A stretch of 64,000 bases of DNA from Sycobia sp. Sy_11 (lineage: Eukaryota; Arthropoda; Insecta; Hymenoptera; Epichrysomallidae). The stretch's first letter is position 1. The number at the start of each line of letters is the position of its first letter. This document shows positions 38,650 to 51,161 of this stretch, one piece after another. The translations under genes and the position numbers were made by a program. Location: positions 3,975,001 through 4,039,000 of the forward strand of contig JACCIC010000003.1 in assembly GCA_018907035.1 (NCBI GenBank). The letters run 5' to 3'. The notes under the pieces are model-generated. The model saw only the letters and a list, made by a program, of their open reading frames with translations. It was not told the origin of the DNA and ran no database searches.

Positions 38650-40340
38650 GTATATATAATAATTAAACGAATGAAAAACTATAATGATATATAAATTAAT
38701 ATTCGAATATTCAAAATAAAAGACCGGACTTATGTTATCTACATACCATTTTGAAAATTAAAATTTCATGAGTTATACAGATAATTATAGATTATAATAG
38801 AATCATATTATGCAGAATATTAATAAAAATATGTCTAGCTTTATTGAATCAAACACATTTTCAAATAATTTATTCTAAAAAAACTGTGAATATTTATATT
38901 TATTTTAAAAATTAAAAATTCATTTAAAATAAAATTTTCTCCTAAGAAAAAAGTTTTAAGAATTACGTGCATTTAGTGTATTTAATCATGTATATATGTA
39001 TTTAAATAATTACATAAAACTCATCTTTGCTCCATCTTTCGGAAGTTGGTGTGAAGCCATTATTAAGTTACAACGTGTTCATGGAAATCTTCCTTATCCA
39101 TATAATTTCAAGCAATAATAAGCAGAAATCCTAGTTACCGACACTCGTAAACCGTAGTTTGGCCAACATAGTTCTGAGAAATTGGCGCTGCTGGTGTTCC
39201 GTTTTCAGTTTATTTCAAATATTTTCATGTATACATATCGTAGTAGATATAGTAAAAATATAATTTAATTATGGTTCAATATGTTCAAATTTTTAAATAT
39301 AATCTAAAATTAATAGAATTAATAGAATTATTTTTGCTATGTCTTGGTTAATTAAAAACAATATTAGAATTCTACTTAATATTACTGTACATAATAAATA
39401 ATCTGATTTTCGAATTAAAAACAAATGTTTTATATATGTTTACTATAACTAAAAAAAAATATAAATTAAAATCAGAAATACACGTATCATAAAACAATTA
39501 ATTGTAATATATCTGTACATAAACGGCGAGATCTTATGCGGAACATGAAGTTAAAAAGAAGTAAAAAATAAGGAGCAGAAGTGCGAAGACTACTTTTACT
39601 TATGAGAATCCCCACTTTTCTCAATATCGTAGACAGGGGAAGGGAGAGAGGGAGAGAGAAAAAAAGAGGAGCAGCTTCACTTTTTAAGATGTTTTAAGCT
39701 TTTTAAGGTGCAGATGTAAAATTGCGGAATAAAAAATCTGAACGGCAAGGGGTGAATGCTACGCAGGCCGGAAATTTCAGCAAGAGTCATTCGCCCATGT
39801 ACTTTTATTCGATCGTTTATGTGTAATTCAGCATGGAAAGTAAGTTAAAATGCAAACTTTTCTTTATTGTTTTATTTTTTCGTCGTATTTTTTTCTTTCT
39901 TAATGTGTTAGAATGTCTAACATGTTTAGACGTCATTTTATTACTCAATAAAATATATTGATATTATCAAATGATTAATTAAAATTTCTAATTTCTAAGA
40001 AGTTTATAGTTAACAAAAAAATTTAATCCTTAATTATACAATATATGTCCACTGGAAATGGCATTATGGTATTGAATCATATAGGTAAAGTTTTTCATGA
40101 ACTATATGAATAAATCGTAGATACTATATGAATTTGAATAAATACTTAGAAGTTTGCTGGTTTCCATTTATAAGAAGTTCCGTTATTTACTATATACATT
40201 TGAATGCTATATAGATGCAATTTGAATCTGCAAATTTTGATATAATATTATTAACATTTTCAAAAAATTAACCCGATTATTTTTGCATAGTGGGTTTAAT
40301 TATAAAGAATAATAATCATAATAACAATAATAATAATAGA
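38650..40340. other. AT-rich intergenic DNA
   Basis: No gene seen. A purine-rich stretch (GGGGAAGGGAGAGAGGGAGAG...) lies at 39635-39670. Confidence 0.5.
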
Positions 40341-40348
40341 TGCCCGAG

Positions 40349-40364
40349 CTCCAGCGTGCTGGAG
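40349..40364. repeat. Palindrome CTCCAGCGTGCTGGAG
   Basis: 7-bp stem with a 2-nt centre, 75 bp upstream of the GC-rich ORF and at the point where base composition begins to rise. Confidence 0.6.
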
Positions 40365-40438
40365 AAATTACATTCAGCTAAAGTGAACATTTCATTTTTT
40401 GGAATTTTCTAGAAAATATTGAAAAGAAGCCAGCCAAG

Positions 40439-40930
40439 ATGCGTTGTCGCACAATGCGCTACCGGTATAGAGAATTGCACAGACGGATAGAGAGAATTGA
40501 GAAAATGTTGGACCAATATCGGAGGGACCAGCTGACCACCAATCCAACTGTCGCGCCGGTGCTGGCAAGTCAAAGTTCGCTGAGTCGTCCGCGTCGGTCG
40601 AAATCTCGGGTAACATCCAGCGCTCGCAGAAGCGCCGAGGCCCGCTCGAGCATCCATCCTGGCCGAGTGGACGATAACGAGGGTACGGCCGGCGATGAGT
40701 CGCCCGAGGCTTCGCTGCCATCGTCGCCGATTCCTGATCGAGTCGGCCTGGACAAAGGTGCAACTTCGACGGCCGCGAAACCGGCGATCGGGTGGGTGAA
40801 GGTGCCGGTCGCGCCGCGAGTGCTGGTTGCTCTGAACAGAAAGTGGGGGGCGCTCTTCGGCGAGGCACTGCCCAACGAAGAAGAATGCTACGTAACTTTA
40901 TACGCACACGAAGAGGAGTTGATACAATAA
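40439..40930 (+). CDS. Uncharacterised GC-rich single-exon ORF, 163 aa
   Basis: The ATG at 40439 is the first in frame after a stop at about 40379. The context is CCAAGATGC. A possible acceptor (TTTTCTAG) lies about 28 bp before the ATG. Residues 7-31 (YRELHRRIERIEKMLDQYRR, preceded by basic residues) look like an amphipathic or coiled-coil helix. Residues 45-75 are Ser/Arg-rich and 75-110 are Pro/Ser/Asp-rich and probably disordered. The end (GWVKVPVAPRVLVALNRKW, then a Glu-rich tail) looks folded. AATAAA (40926-40931) overlaps the stop codon. The ORF is about twice as GC-rich as its surroundings. I do not recognise the family: it may be a lineage-specific gene, a captured or transposon-derived gene, or the last exon of a longer one. 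The overlapping minus frame (40392-40907) has a less protein-like composition. Confidence 0.5.
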   Translation: MRCRTMRYRYRELHRRIERIEKMLDQYRRDQLTTNPTVAPVLASQSSLSRPRRSKSRVTSSARRSAEARSSIHPGRVDDNEGTAGDESPEASLPSSPIPDRVGLDKGATSTAAKPAIGWVKVPVAPRVLVALNRKWGALFGEALPNEEECYVTLYAHEEELIQ

Positions 40931-41512
40931 ACTATATTGTATTCTTTTTATTTAGTATATTTTGTATTTTCTTAATATACATTTTTGAGTAAATCTAAGA
41001 ATATTGCGATACTGCAGGTCAAAAAGATAGATGTTAACAAAAAAACACAACAAATTAGAAGAGAGATCTTTATATGTGTCTAAAACTATAATTAGTGCAC
41101 TTCTTAATATAATTATATTTGTAATTACTCTAACCACCTGTCGAAATTATAAGTTGCAGAAACCGCGTGTTGAACTACCAAATTAAAGTATGCAATATAT
41201 TGATTAATGTACACGGAAATATATATAAATTCTAAAAACGACACCATTTAAATTTAACTTGAAGAGTTTAGTTTTACTCTTTCTACGAAGTAAAAAGACT
41301 ATAATATATAACACAAAAACTAATTTAGCGCTCTGTATTTATAGAATGTTACGTGAGTTGTCATTTTACTGAAAAGCCCTACCATACATTGTAGACAACA
41401 TTTATTTTAACCTTTTTTAAAATATTTACTTCAATATTAAATTATGGTTAATTTATTTACTTCAATATTACTTATGGGTAAATAATTTCAGCTAAACATT
41501 GTATTTTATCCT

Positions 41513-41543
<31 letters not shown>

Positions 41544-42527
41544 ATAAGTTTTATGCTCAAGAGTATCAATTTAAGAATTCTTATAGTATTGTATAGTACG
41601 GTAGTGTTTTCTTTTCATTTAAATTTAATTTCAGATTTCAGCTGTAAATGTATTCATATTTTTGGCTTATTAAAACATTTTCATGAAAATTTCGCTACAT
41701 TATATTTTTATTGCACTCTTTGAATTAAAATTAATTCGAAACTTATATGTAGTTAATAAATTTATTTTGCATATTATCAAAATGATTAAACAATTTTAAC
41801 AGATAGCAAAAATCATTATTTATTCGAATGTACCACGATTAAATGCATTCGGTATGTATAGTCGTATAGATGTGTATTTCGTAATGTGTATGTATTTCTA
41901 CCGTAAAAACTTATAGAAATTGAATTGGCTCATGTATTACTATCGCATTTCTACACAGTTTTATTTATATTGCAGTACATTAAAATCTAATTTAAATATA
42001 TAATAAACACTTTAAAATTCGTGTACGAACGGCTAAAAGTCATTAGAAAAATAAACTTTTGAAAGTCATTTATATAGAAATTCAATTTTAAATAACAGTT
42101 ATTCTATGAAGGATACCCGTATTCAAACAAAAATTAGAAGGAATTAACTTTCTTGGAAAAGCTAGTCGCGATTTGAATGTACACGGAGTGGACACTGAAT
42201 GATGCATTCTGTTCAATATAATACTAATCTCTATTAATATTATGTAAACGACTCGATATGCTGCTTAATAGTAAACAAAACATTTTTCTATTTAATGTTT
42301 TTCTATTAAAAATTTTGGTTATTTATTATATAAGATTAAAAGAATGAGAACGTTAATAGGAGCATATACAACGCAACTTCACCATCTACTTTCTATCACA
42401 GATTCTATCACAGATTTATACCAGAACCGATTTATTATTTATAGTAAATTTTTCTATTATCAATATATATAATAAAGAAATAAACTATATAAAGAAATCT
42501 CGCTTAATTAAACAATGCTTCTGATCA

Positions 42528-42562
<35 letters not shown>

Positions 42563-43240
42563 GCACATATTCTTAATTACATTTATCTTAAAATAAGAAA
42601 AATATTGAATATATTAATAGCATTTGTAAATTCAAAAAAATAGTTATAAATGACGCAAAAAATACTGAAAAATTAAGAAATATTTTTTAATGGTGCATGA
42701 TAAGAAAATTCTTTAAATATTCAACACAACCAACTGAAAAACAACATCTCATATAATTAAGATGTTCAAATTCACTATAAAAATTTTTTATCTTCAGATT
42801 GATGAGTTGACCTAATCTCTAATATATCACTTAAACAGATACTTAATATCTCAAGACAAACGATGTTTTTTTCAATATGGAATAAAAAACATCTGACAAA
42901 AAATACTTTTTCACTCTTCCAATTGAAGTACATTTTGACTTAAATAATCCATGAATGTAATACCTAAGATTTTTGACCTATTATATGTATTAAAACTATA
43001 TTAGAAATAAAAAATAATTGAAGGCATTTAACCTATATCTGAATGCGGAATAACCTCCGACGTTTCAATGCCATTATTGCAGCTTTTCTATGCTGGATTT
43101 TAATATTTTAATTAGGTTTTCTCCTTCGCCATACACGTTTGTCTTATTTAACTAGTTATCGAAATATAGAGCAATGCAATTATTCGTTGTTTCTATCACT
43201 ATGCCGGCAAGTATACATATCGACTAATTAGCTGAATTCC
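40931..43240. other. AT-rich intergenic DNA
   Basis: (TG)13 at 41513-41539 and (CT)n at 42528-42562; otherwise nothing recognised. Confidence 0.5.
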
Positions 43241-43665
43241 ATCGTGCGAGAGACTTTCTCTTATTGAGTAAGATATGGTAATGAGAAGAGACTTGACGAC
43301 GGAGGCCAATATCTCGGGGTCGTAAAAACGGTAGTTTCCGGCCGCTATATAGACATACGAAGTCAAAGCGACAAACTGGAATGGCGAAGATTATTTGCAG
43401 TAATCCCGAGGCCGGGAGATGGGCCGGGGCTCATCTTGTTGAACTAGAATAGTTTCCCTAGTGCAATACGCCAGCCGTAAATCTAAGTGAGTATTCATTA
43501 ACAATAACTGCCTCCTGTCTTGCCGCTCGTCGACGATCTTAAAGCCAAGGGAGTAGTATTAACTCGCTCGCCGCGGGCTATGGAGACGAGCCCGGTGAAT
43601 TGTGCCGACGTTAGCGGAAGTCTTAATTTGTAGTATACAGGGAAGCTCCTTTTCCGGCGACGCCG

Positions 43666-43671
<6 letters not shown>
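43240..43671. other. GC/CpG-rich block, candidate regulatory DNA
   Basis: CpG-rich DNA (GTCGTCGACG-type and CGCCGCGGGC segments) with no coding frame. It ends exactly where the longest AT tract of the window begins. Confidence 0.35.

Positions 43672-43742
<71 letters not shown>
43672..43742. repeat. (AT)35 microsatellite
   Basis: 71 bp, pure; the longest perfect AT run in the window. Confidence 0.97.
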
Positions 43743-43745
<3 letters not shown>

Positions 43746-44250
43746 TAGTTATTTGTTTATTGATTTATTTATTTATTTCAAAACCTTTCATATATAATAA
43801 TTCGGAAAAGATTATTCATATTGACATATATATTATTGGCACGGATTTAATTATAAGTATTCTTCGTGATATTTCAATAGCTTCCGTATTCTTAGTCACG
43901 CTATGTTTCGTAATGACCAGCATTAATAAACTTAATAATATCAAAGATACAATGTTAATCCCAATCAATTTTATTTTTAATATATGTTTAAAATACAATT
44001 ATATAATTATACAATTATATCATAAAACACATTTATATAATTAAACAATGAATGCCTTGCCTTTTTTCATTCGATTGGTCTTCATTTTTTTAATCCAATA
44101 TCTTATGAAATGGTATTATTTATTGTATTCGTTATTCATGTATATTGATTAAATATTTAATCCCTTCTTACATTGCCCATTTACTATTTCTTTAATTTTT
44201 CAGTACCTTATGAACATCTTATAATGTTTATGGAAAAAAATTGAATTAAT

Positions 44251-44301
<51 letters not shown>

Positions 44302-45192
44302 TACGCAAAATATTATCAATGAGAACGTTTAAAGTATATTAAATTAAAAAATTATTTTCAGTACATTTTAGATAAATATTTTTTAATATGAGCTTTCTTA
44401 CAAAAAAGACACGAATTCAATATTTATGGTTCACTATTTGGCATACTCTATAACATTTCTCTCTAACTATTATCATGTATACATTAAATTTTCTAAAATT
44501 TAACTACAAGAAAACGAGTGCTACAAGAAAAAATCAATCTAAACTTAAATATATATTATTCTAATGGAAATATTATATAATATATTGCATACTGTGTTCA
44601 AGGGAAAGAAATTCTGTATGGATAATTAGTAAAAATGTATAACACTAGTGAAGAAAATAGAGATAATATCAGTTACAACAGTATAAAATGTATAAAATGA
44701 AAAATAAATGGAAAAAAGTTACATTTTAATGAAAAAAAAAGTAAAAAATTCATGTCTTTTCTTATATTTTTTACGAATACTCGAGATGGAATGAATTTCG
44801 ATTAACGTGCCACTGTAGACTCTCGATATTAATTGTGAAAAAAGTGATCAGGTCTCAATTTAAAAATATATAATTAATGTATATTAAATATGTTAAAATT
44901 ATATTTAAATTGTATATCTTAGGTCAAAAATTCTAGCAAGTATATTAAAATGAAAATAAAAAGCTATAACTTACACAACTGTATTTCTACATTCATCTTT
45001 CTGGGAAACACAGATCTTATTCCCCTCCCACTTGTCTTTCGACGCAGTATATGCTATATACATAAACGTATTTGCAAATATAGATCGAACTCGCCGAAGC
45101 TAATCTGTATCCAACAGTATATCATAAAATTTAAACGCCTCCGGCCGATCCCGTTAATCATTAATTCCAAAGCAGTAAAATTAGTTGACCAG

Positions 45193-45240
<48 letters not shown>

Positions 45241-45395
45241 TATATAGTATGTATAAGCAACCAAAGCATTGTTTTCTTTAACTGCTAAATGAATCAAGCT
45301 GAGTATGACGTATAATTTACTGCGATGGAAATCTATCTAAAATCGCTAAAAGCTATATTATATACTCATATTAATAAATCAGAACTCTCCTAGTG
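43743..45395. other. AT-rich intergenic DNA with two (AT)n tracts
   Basis: Tracts at 44253-44295 and 45196-45238. The frames around them, at 43760-44044 and 44950-45288, are AT-driven and not protein-like. Confidence 0.5.
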
Positions 45396-45478
45396 GGAAA
45401 ACAAAACAGTCGTCCTAGTGAAATCCGATCACTTTCCTTCCATCTATCGGAAGAGAGCGCGCGGGAGAATTTCAGCGG

Positions 45479-45509
<31 letters not shown>

Positions 45510-45766
45510 GATATATATGTATGTATGTATGTATATAAGCGTAAGACCCGCTCAGCTGGCCGCGCGCGCGGGTGATTACGCGCGCGAACCACGTTCATAA
45601 ATATTGGCGGGCGCGCGCTGCCGCGACTGGTCGCGCAGCTCCCCCGCGCCTGTTATCTCTTGCGCGAATCCCCTTAATGACAATAACAATACGCCTGGCT
45701 CGCCAATGCGATACGGCTCGCCGGCTCGCGCGCCAAAAGAGATTAGCTCGATGTTCCCCGCGATTA

Positions 45767-45825
<59 letters not shown>

Positions 45826-46190
45826 GGCGCCCCCGCGCGGCGCCGTGCATCAGGCCCTCTGTGTCAGAGACAAAAAGAGGATATACCGAATGAGAGAGAG
45901 ATAGAGAGAGAGGATGGTGGAGACCGTCCCGGGATTAAAGCGAGCGCACGTCCGGCGCGCATATATACGGCTTATCATTCGAATTCTTTGCCCATCCCTA
46001 TCACCCCTCTCCACATCTTATAAAGTGGTAATGTGGGAAAGAAGTCGATTTTCGTGCCGACTTTTTCGGGTCCTTCTAACGAGTTTTCGTTGGCTGCGAT
46101 TGCAAGTGGGTGGGGCGAGGGCTCGCCGCGATATTTTAAGGTGTATACGCGGCTATAAACCGGATTATTACAAGAGGATGTAAATTAAAT
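45396..46190. other. CpG-rich block interrupted by two (AT)n tracts
   Basis: Very CpG-dense at 45540-45770 and 45825-46150. It is split by (TA)n at 45482-45509, with (ATGT)n after it, and by (TA)28 at 45769-45824. TGTGGGAA (46031-46038) fits the Su(H) consensus, but a single site is weak evidence. All frames here are open by virtue of GC content. Confidence 0.35.
45769..45845. repeat. (TA)28 capped by a G+C-only hairpin
   Basis: Pure TA at 45769-45824, followed immediately by CGGCGCC, loop CCCGCGC, GGCGCCG (45825-45845). Confidence 0.95.
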
Positions 46191-46858
46191 GGCTTTTTAA
46201 ACTCTTAATGTTGGCAATTGATTCCGTGCGGAATTTTTACATTATGAATTTTCTTAAATGTGAAGAAAAAGGCCTGGCTTAAACCAGGAAAGATATGCTG
46301 CGAAGAACGACATATATAGCTATTGACTACTGAATTCGATCGGAATTCGAGTAATGCAAAGGAACGTTTACGCTTTTTATAGCATTTAGAAGGCTTTCAA
46401 ATAAAACATTTGATTTGGATTTCATCTGCTGTATAATTCAAGAAACAAAGCAGTACAGTAATTAGAAGTATAGATATAACCTTATTTATAAACAATAAAG
46501 TCAAAAACAATTGTCTAATCATTGAAAAATTGGCGATTCCTTAAAAAGCTCCTTATCTTTCTTAGTCTTTCAATATTATGAAGTGACAATCGAGCATAAT
46601 TTAATTGCAGCAAAATTGCGCTTCTCTAATCCATGAGTTCATCTAAAAATGAAATATGAATAATTTTATTGCCGACAGATCATATGCTATTGGATTCTTA
46701 AGAAAGGATCGCCATCAGTGTCATATTGAGCAATCGACGCGTTTCCTTTAGGTTGAGCATTACAGTTTCTATGTTAGTGCATGAACTGACATTTCAGGAG
46801 TCCTCAACCAGATTAATTCAATAATAAGTTTTCGTAACATTATTTTTATACTCCAATT

Positions 46859-46896
<38 letters not shown>

Positions 46897-48400
46897 CGTG
46901 CGTGTGTGTGTACGTGCGTGCATAAAGAACACATATTGCATTGATAGAACTGGTCATTGCTATGCCAAATATTAGATCAATCTGTCAGTCATTTTTTCTC
47001 AGCATCAGCAAACAGCTGATTGAACTGGACCGTCTGAATAATAACCTGCGAATTTTAGAATTGGAAACAATATTAAACAGAAACTGTGTTTTGAATGGAA
47101 TATTTTGTGCCAAATGATTGTGTGGATTGTACAAATTTTGATCCCAGGCTCATAAGATGGATAATGATTATGATACGCTAACGAGTCGATAATAATAGAA
47201 GTGGGCAAATTGACTCCTGAAACCTTTCACAAATGATTTCAATCGTTTATGCGAATCTTTGTGAAGTTGTTCAACGTGCATTCGTGCTGAATGGATAGGC
47301 GTCAATGAAGAGCTCTTTTTGATCGTTCCGAGAAGCTGCCAGTCAAAATATCCGTCGTTAATGGCCGAAATTGTGTCGAGATAAATTGTAGATTTTAAAT
47401 ATCGGTATGCTATCATTTCATCGAGCCCCACCATTATCAACGATTAAATATAACGACTAAATGATATAGCGAATGATATATCAAGCTCAAAATTACCGCT
47501 TTGGAAACCCCTTCATAATAAATCAAATGATTTTTATTCAGCTTATTGATATGACTTTATAATATATGACGAAGTAGTTTCGAGATTCGTTGCAATTCCC
47601 AAATTAAAAAAAAAAACTTTTAAAAACTCTTCTCTCTTTTTAATTATTTAAGCTCAACATTTAGAATTCTCGAACTGAAGATATGTAATTAAATTTTCTA
47701 TTTATATAGTTGACTGTCGCACTTTGCAATCATGTCTGCCGGATTTTTCGGTAGTGTAAATTCATCCTATAATTGGGTAATAGATTTTACGTGAAAAGAA
47801 TTTCTGACTTCACTAAGTTAATCGTAAGTAAATAAGTAAGTAGTTTATACATTTGAAATTTTCATATTACAAAATGCTCATGAAAAAAAAGTAAGTCGTA
47901 TATGGTATTCACCCAACGTGCACATACAGATCCAAACGGCAACAAACTACTTTGGCGCAGTTTATGCAGTGAAAACGCAGGCTTAAACTTTTGATACATA
48001 TTTTATTCTATTCTCAGTGAACTCAGCGCGCGTCTACAGAATCTATTACAGAGAAACGGAACAATCGACGTTAATCTTGGCACTCCTTCAGGTCGAAATT
48101 GTGCAATAAACGTATATATGTTAGAATATGAATAAGCTCTCATAAAACAATCCCATGTAATCCGTCATACGATCTCAAGCGAGCGCCGTTATCTATGGGC
48201 CTATAAACATTCGTGTATAATTTATCGTACGTACAACGGCTAAATGAAACGTACTGCAATCACTTCCTTACTTCCCATTCTTCTTTTTAGTGCTCAAGCT
48301 ATACATAGATATTTAATAAAACAGCGTATTTGATACAGCATCCCCTATGCATGAGAATTTTTTTTCTTTTTTAAATTATCGTAGCCGGTAAAGATTTCGA
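46191..48400. other. Mixed DNA, no gene recognised
   Basis: (TG)n/(CGTG)n at 46861-46920. GC-elevated patches at 46670-46760, 47210-47440 and 47900-48260 could be conserved non-coding DNA. The 90-codon minus frame at 47168-47440 has no motif. Confidence 0.4.
46861..46920. repeat. (TG)16 - (CGTG)n compound tract
   Basis: 60 bp of alternating pyrimidine-purine. Confidence 0.95.
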
Positions 48401-48591
48401 AACGAGTTTCTTGGCCGTCATCGTTCCTCAAAATAGAGATTTGTCGAGCAAATTGCGAGGCGAATCCGCTATCAGCGTATCAGCGTCTAGCCGGGGCGCG
48501 AGAGAACAATAAAACACTATTTGCGGGCGATGCGACGCTAGGCCATGCGGACGTGCCGCTATTACACCTTGTACAAAGATTCGTATGTGTA

Positions 48592-48649
<58 letters not shown>

Positions 48650-48960
48650 AATTGAGCCGCACCAGCCGACAATGCGAATGATGAATCGAGATTCGTCGGG
48701 CACGGTCACGCCACGCTCGGCGGGATTTCACACCGCGGCGAACGGGATTAGGGGGATCGCTGCGGCTCGACCGGGGCTCGTTTTTCCCGCCCGCACTTTT
48801 GCGCTGCCGGTTCTGGTTGTTGTTACTTTTTCCTTTAATACAAGCTGCGCGAATATTGTTTATGAAGGCTTATTTATGACTGCCCCGAGAGATTAAGGCG
48901 CTCGCGGCCAAGGGGGCGCGGAACTGAGGCACTTTCTCTTGTTTGTTTTTGGGCATTCTT
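48400..48960. other. CpG-rich block with internal (TA)27
   Basis: The TA run at 48592-48646 lies in the middle of the block. Both strands show short open frames without motifs. Confidence 0.35.
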
Positions 48961-49850
48961 TGCTTCTGTTGTACATAGTTTATAAATAGAAAGTATTGAA
49001 TAAAGTCTTACTTTATTTGTAATCTGATTTTAGACATCTGCTCAAATATTCTAGTTATTGAAATTTAATGTGAAATTGTATTTGAATACCAAAATATAAG
49101 AATAAATTTAGTATTATTATAGTTCAATGAATTCTTTATGACTAATTAAAATCTCAGATTTTGACAAGAACATTTACCTAATTTTAAATGATATGAAAAT
49201 TATAAAATATTATTATATACTTCGAGTCAGTCTATATCATGTTTAACATCCATAAACGCCTGATTTCATATTTTCTGTTATTTTTTCATTTTTTTGTCAT
49301 ATAGTCGGTATCATATAGATTAATAATTAATGTATTATCTATTAATGTAACTAATGGAGGAAAATCTTGTGTATATTTTTTCTGTGCTCATTTTAATGTT
49401 ATTTTTGTTTTTTAATGAGCTTTATATATATTTACAACTTATTTATTCAAAATTTAACGTTATTTGAAAAAAATTTTAGAAAAATTTCAACAAATAATTA
49501 TATTTTATAATCATTTATATATTTTCATATTTGTGAGTACAACATTTTTCCTTTAAAGTTGTATTTGAAGCAATATTATCTTTATCTAATTTGCTTTTGA
49601 AAAAAAACATTTTAACTATTAAATATTTACCCGTTTTAGCAATTTATTATAAATACAATTCTTTTACTGAAACTTATAGACAGTATTTATCTTATGCGAG
49701 AAAATGGTCGGGAATTATTTTTTGATAAAAAAAAAACAGACAGAAAATAATAGTATTTTAGTTGTAGAGATTCGTAAAAAAAAATAAAAATATTCCATTA
49801 TTTATTTATGTCACATAGATATCGATGAATATTTTGTAAAACATGATCAC
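48961..49850. other. AT-rich intergenic DNA
   Basis: Nothing recognised. Confidence 0.5.
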
Positions 49851-50323
49851 TGGAGATTTTTGAACGATGGAAACGTATACTTGGGTCATGGGAGTGGTCT
49901 ATACCGCCTCGACTTTTCTCCGCGTTCACCTTACATTATATATAAGAAATCAAAGCAGAAATCCAGAGACCGGCGTATGGCTCTATTGATCCGAATATCA
50001 TTAAAACGATACAATTGCAATAATTGCATATAATGAGCATAAATTAACAAAATTTGCTGGGACCTCCGGTCCTCCGTCGTTGAAAAATTGGCTCGCGAAC
50101 TATGTAATCATGCTAATAAGTATGCACATGCGAGAGCTGGTCATATATACAAGCCGCGGGATATCTTAATAAACATCAAAAGGGTGGAGCAGTGCCCTCC
50201 GCCCTCTCCCAAAGCCATCCCCGAATTTCTCTATTGTGCTTTTCACGATGCGGCCACGTGTATCGAAACGATTCTCTCCGGCTAGTTTGCCTTCTTCCTC
50301 CTATATATGTATGTTCGCCTTCG

Positions 50324-50368
<45 letters not shown>

Positions 50369-50581
50369 ATCTCTTTCCGTGTCTCTCTCGGTTCCATATA
50401 TACACTCATACGAACATACATATATGCGAACACACACAGGCAATCTTTTGTAGGCAAAAAGCAGAAACTGAAAGGTATCGCGCGCCCCTTTTCCTCGTCC
50501 TCCTCCTTCCTCTACGTGGGTGGCGAACTTCCTGACTCCTTTCTCGTTTACATGCATAATCGTGCGGGAGGCGCAGGCTGT

Positions 50582-50638
<57 letters not shown>

Positions 50639-50660
50639 GAGAGCGGCATATAGGTGTACA
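49851..50660. other. GC-elevated block with (CT)n and (AT)n
   Basis: (CT)n with interruptions at 50329-50390 and (AT)25 at 50585-50634. The long overlapping frames at 50192-50653 on both strands come from these repeats. Confidence 0.4.
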
Positions 50661-51116
50661 TGTCTACGACCTTTATACTCTCGTTCGCATTATAATTATG
50701 TACAGTCTATTTTACGTACAGTCTCTGTTAATTCGAAAGGGCTTGAAATTATGGACATTCAAACTCAATGGGCTTTTTATATATTAATATATATTATTTA
50801 AAAATAGTAGATAAATATTTGTGATTATAGATTTCATGTTTAATCCTGATAGTCTGACATATTAGACTATCTGAGCATAAAATTTTCAGTCGATCAAAGC
50901 GACAGAAGATATCTTGAAATAGAACTGGATCTTCCTCTTTTATACATCATTAAAAAATTTTCATAATTAGTCGTGATGTTAAATGTAAAAATTAAACTAT
51001 AGTTAATATTTTTTGTCTAATTATACTCATATTATATATTATATGTTATATTCATTCCGAATCGATGATTCGCTCATTAAGTTCAATTTTTCTTAAAAAT
51101 TTTAAAAAATATATAA

Positions 51117-51161
<45 letters not shown>

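Noticed and set aside
40392..40907. 171-codon minus-strand frame opposite the GC-rich ORF
   Set aside because: The composition (Pro/Arg/Ser/Trp-rich with late hydrophobic tail) fits an antisense shadow. The plus frame has a more protein-like layout and a matching poly(A) signal.
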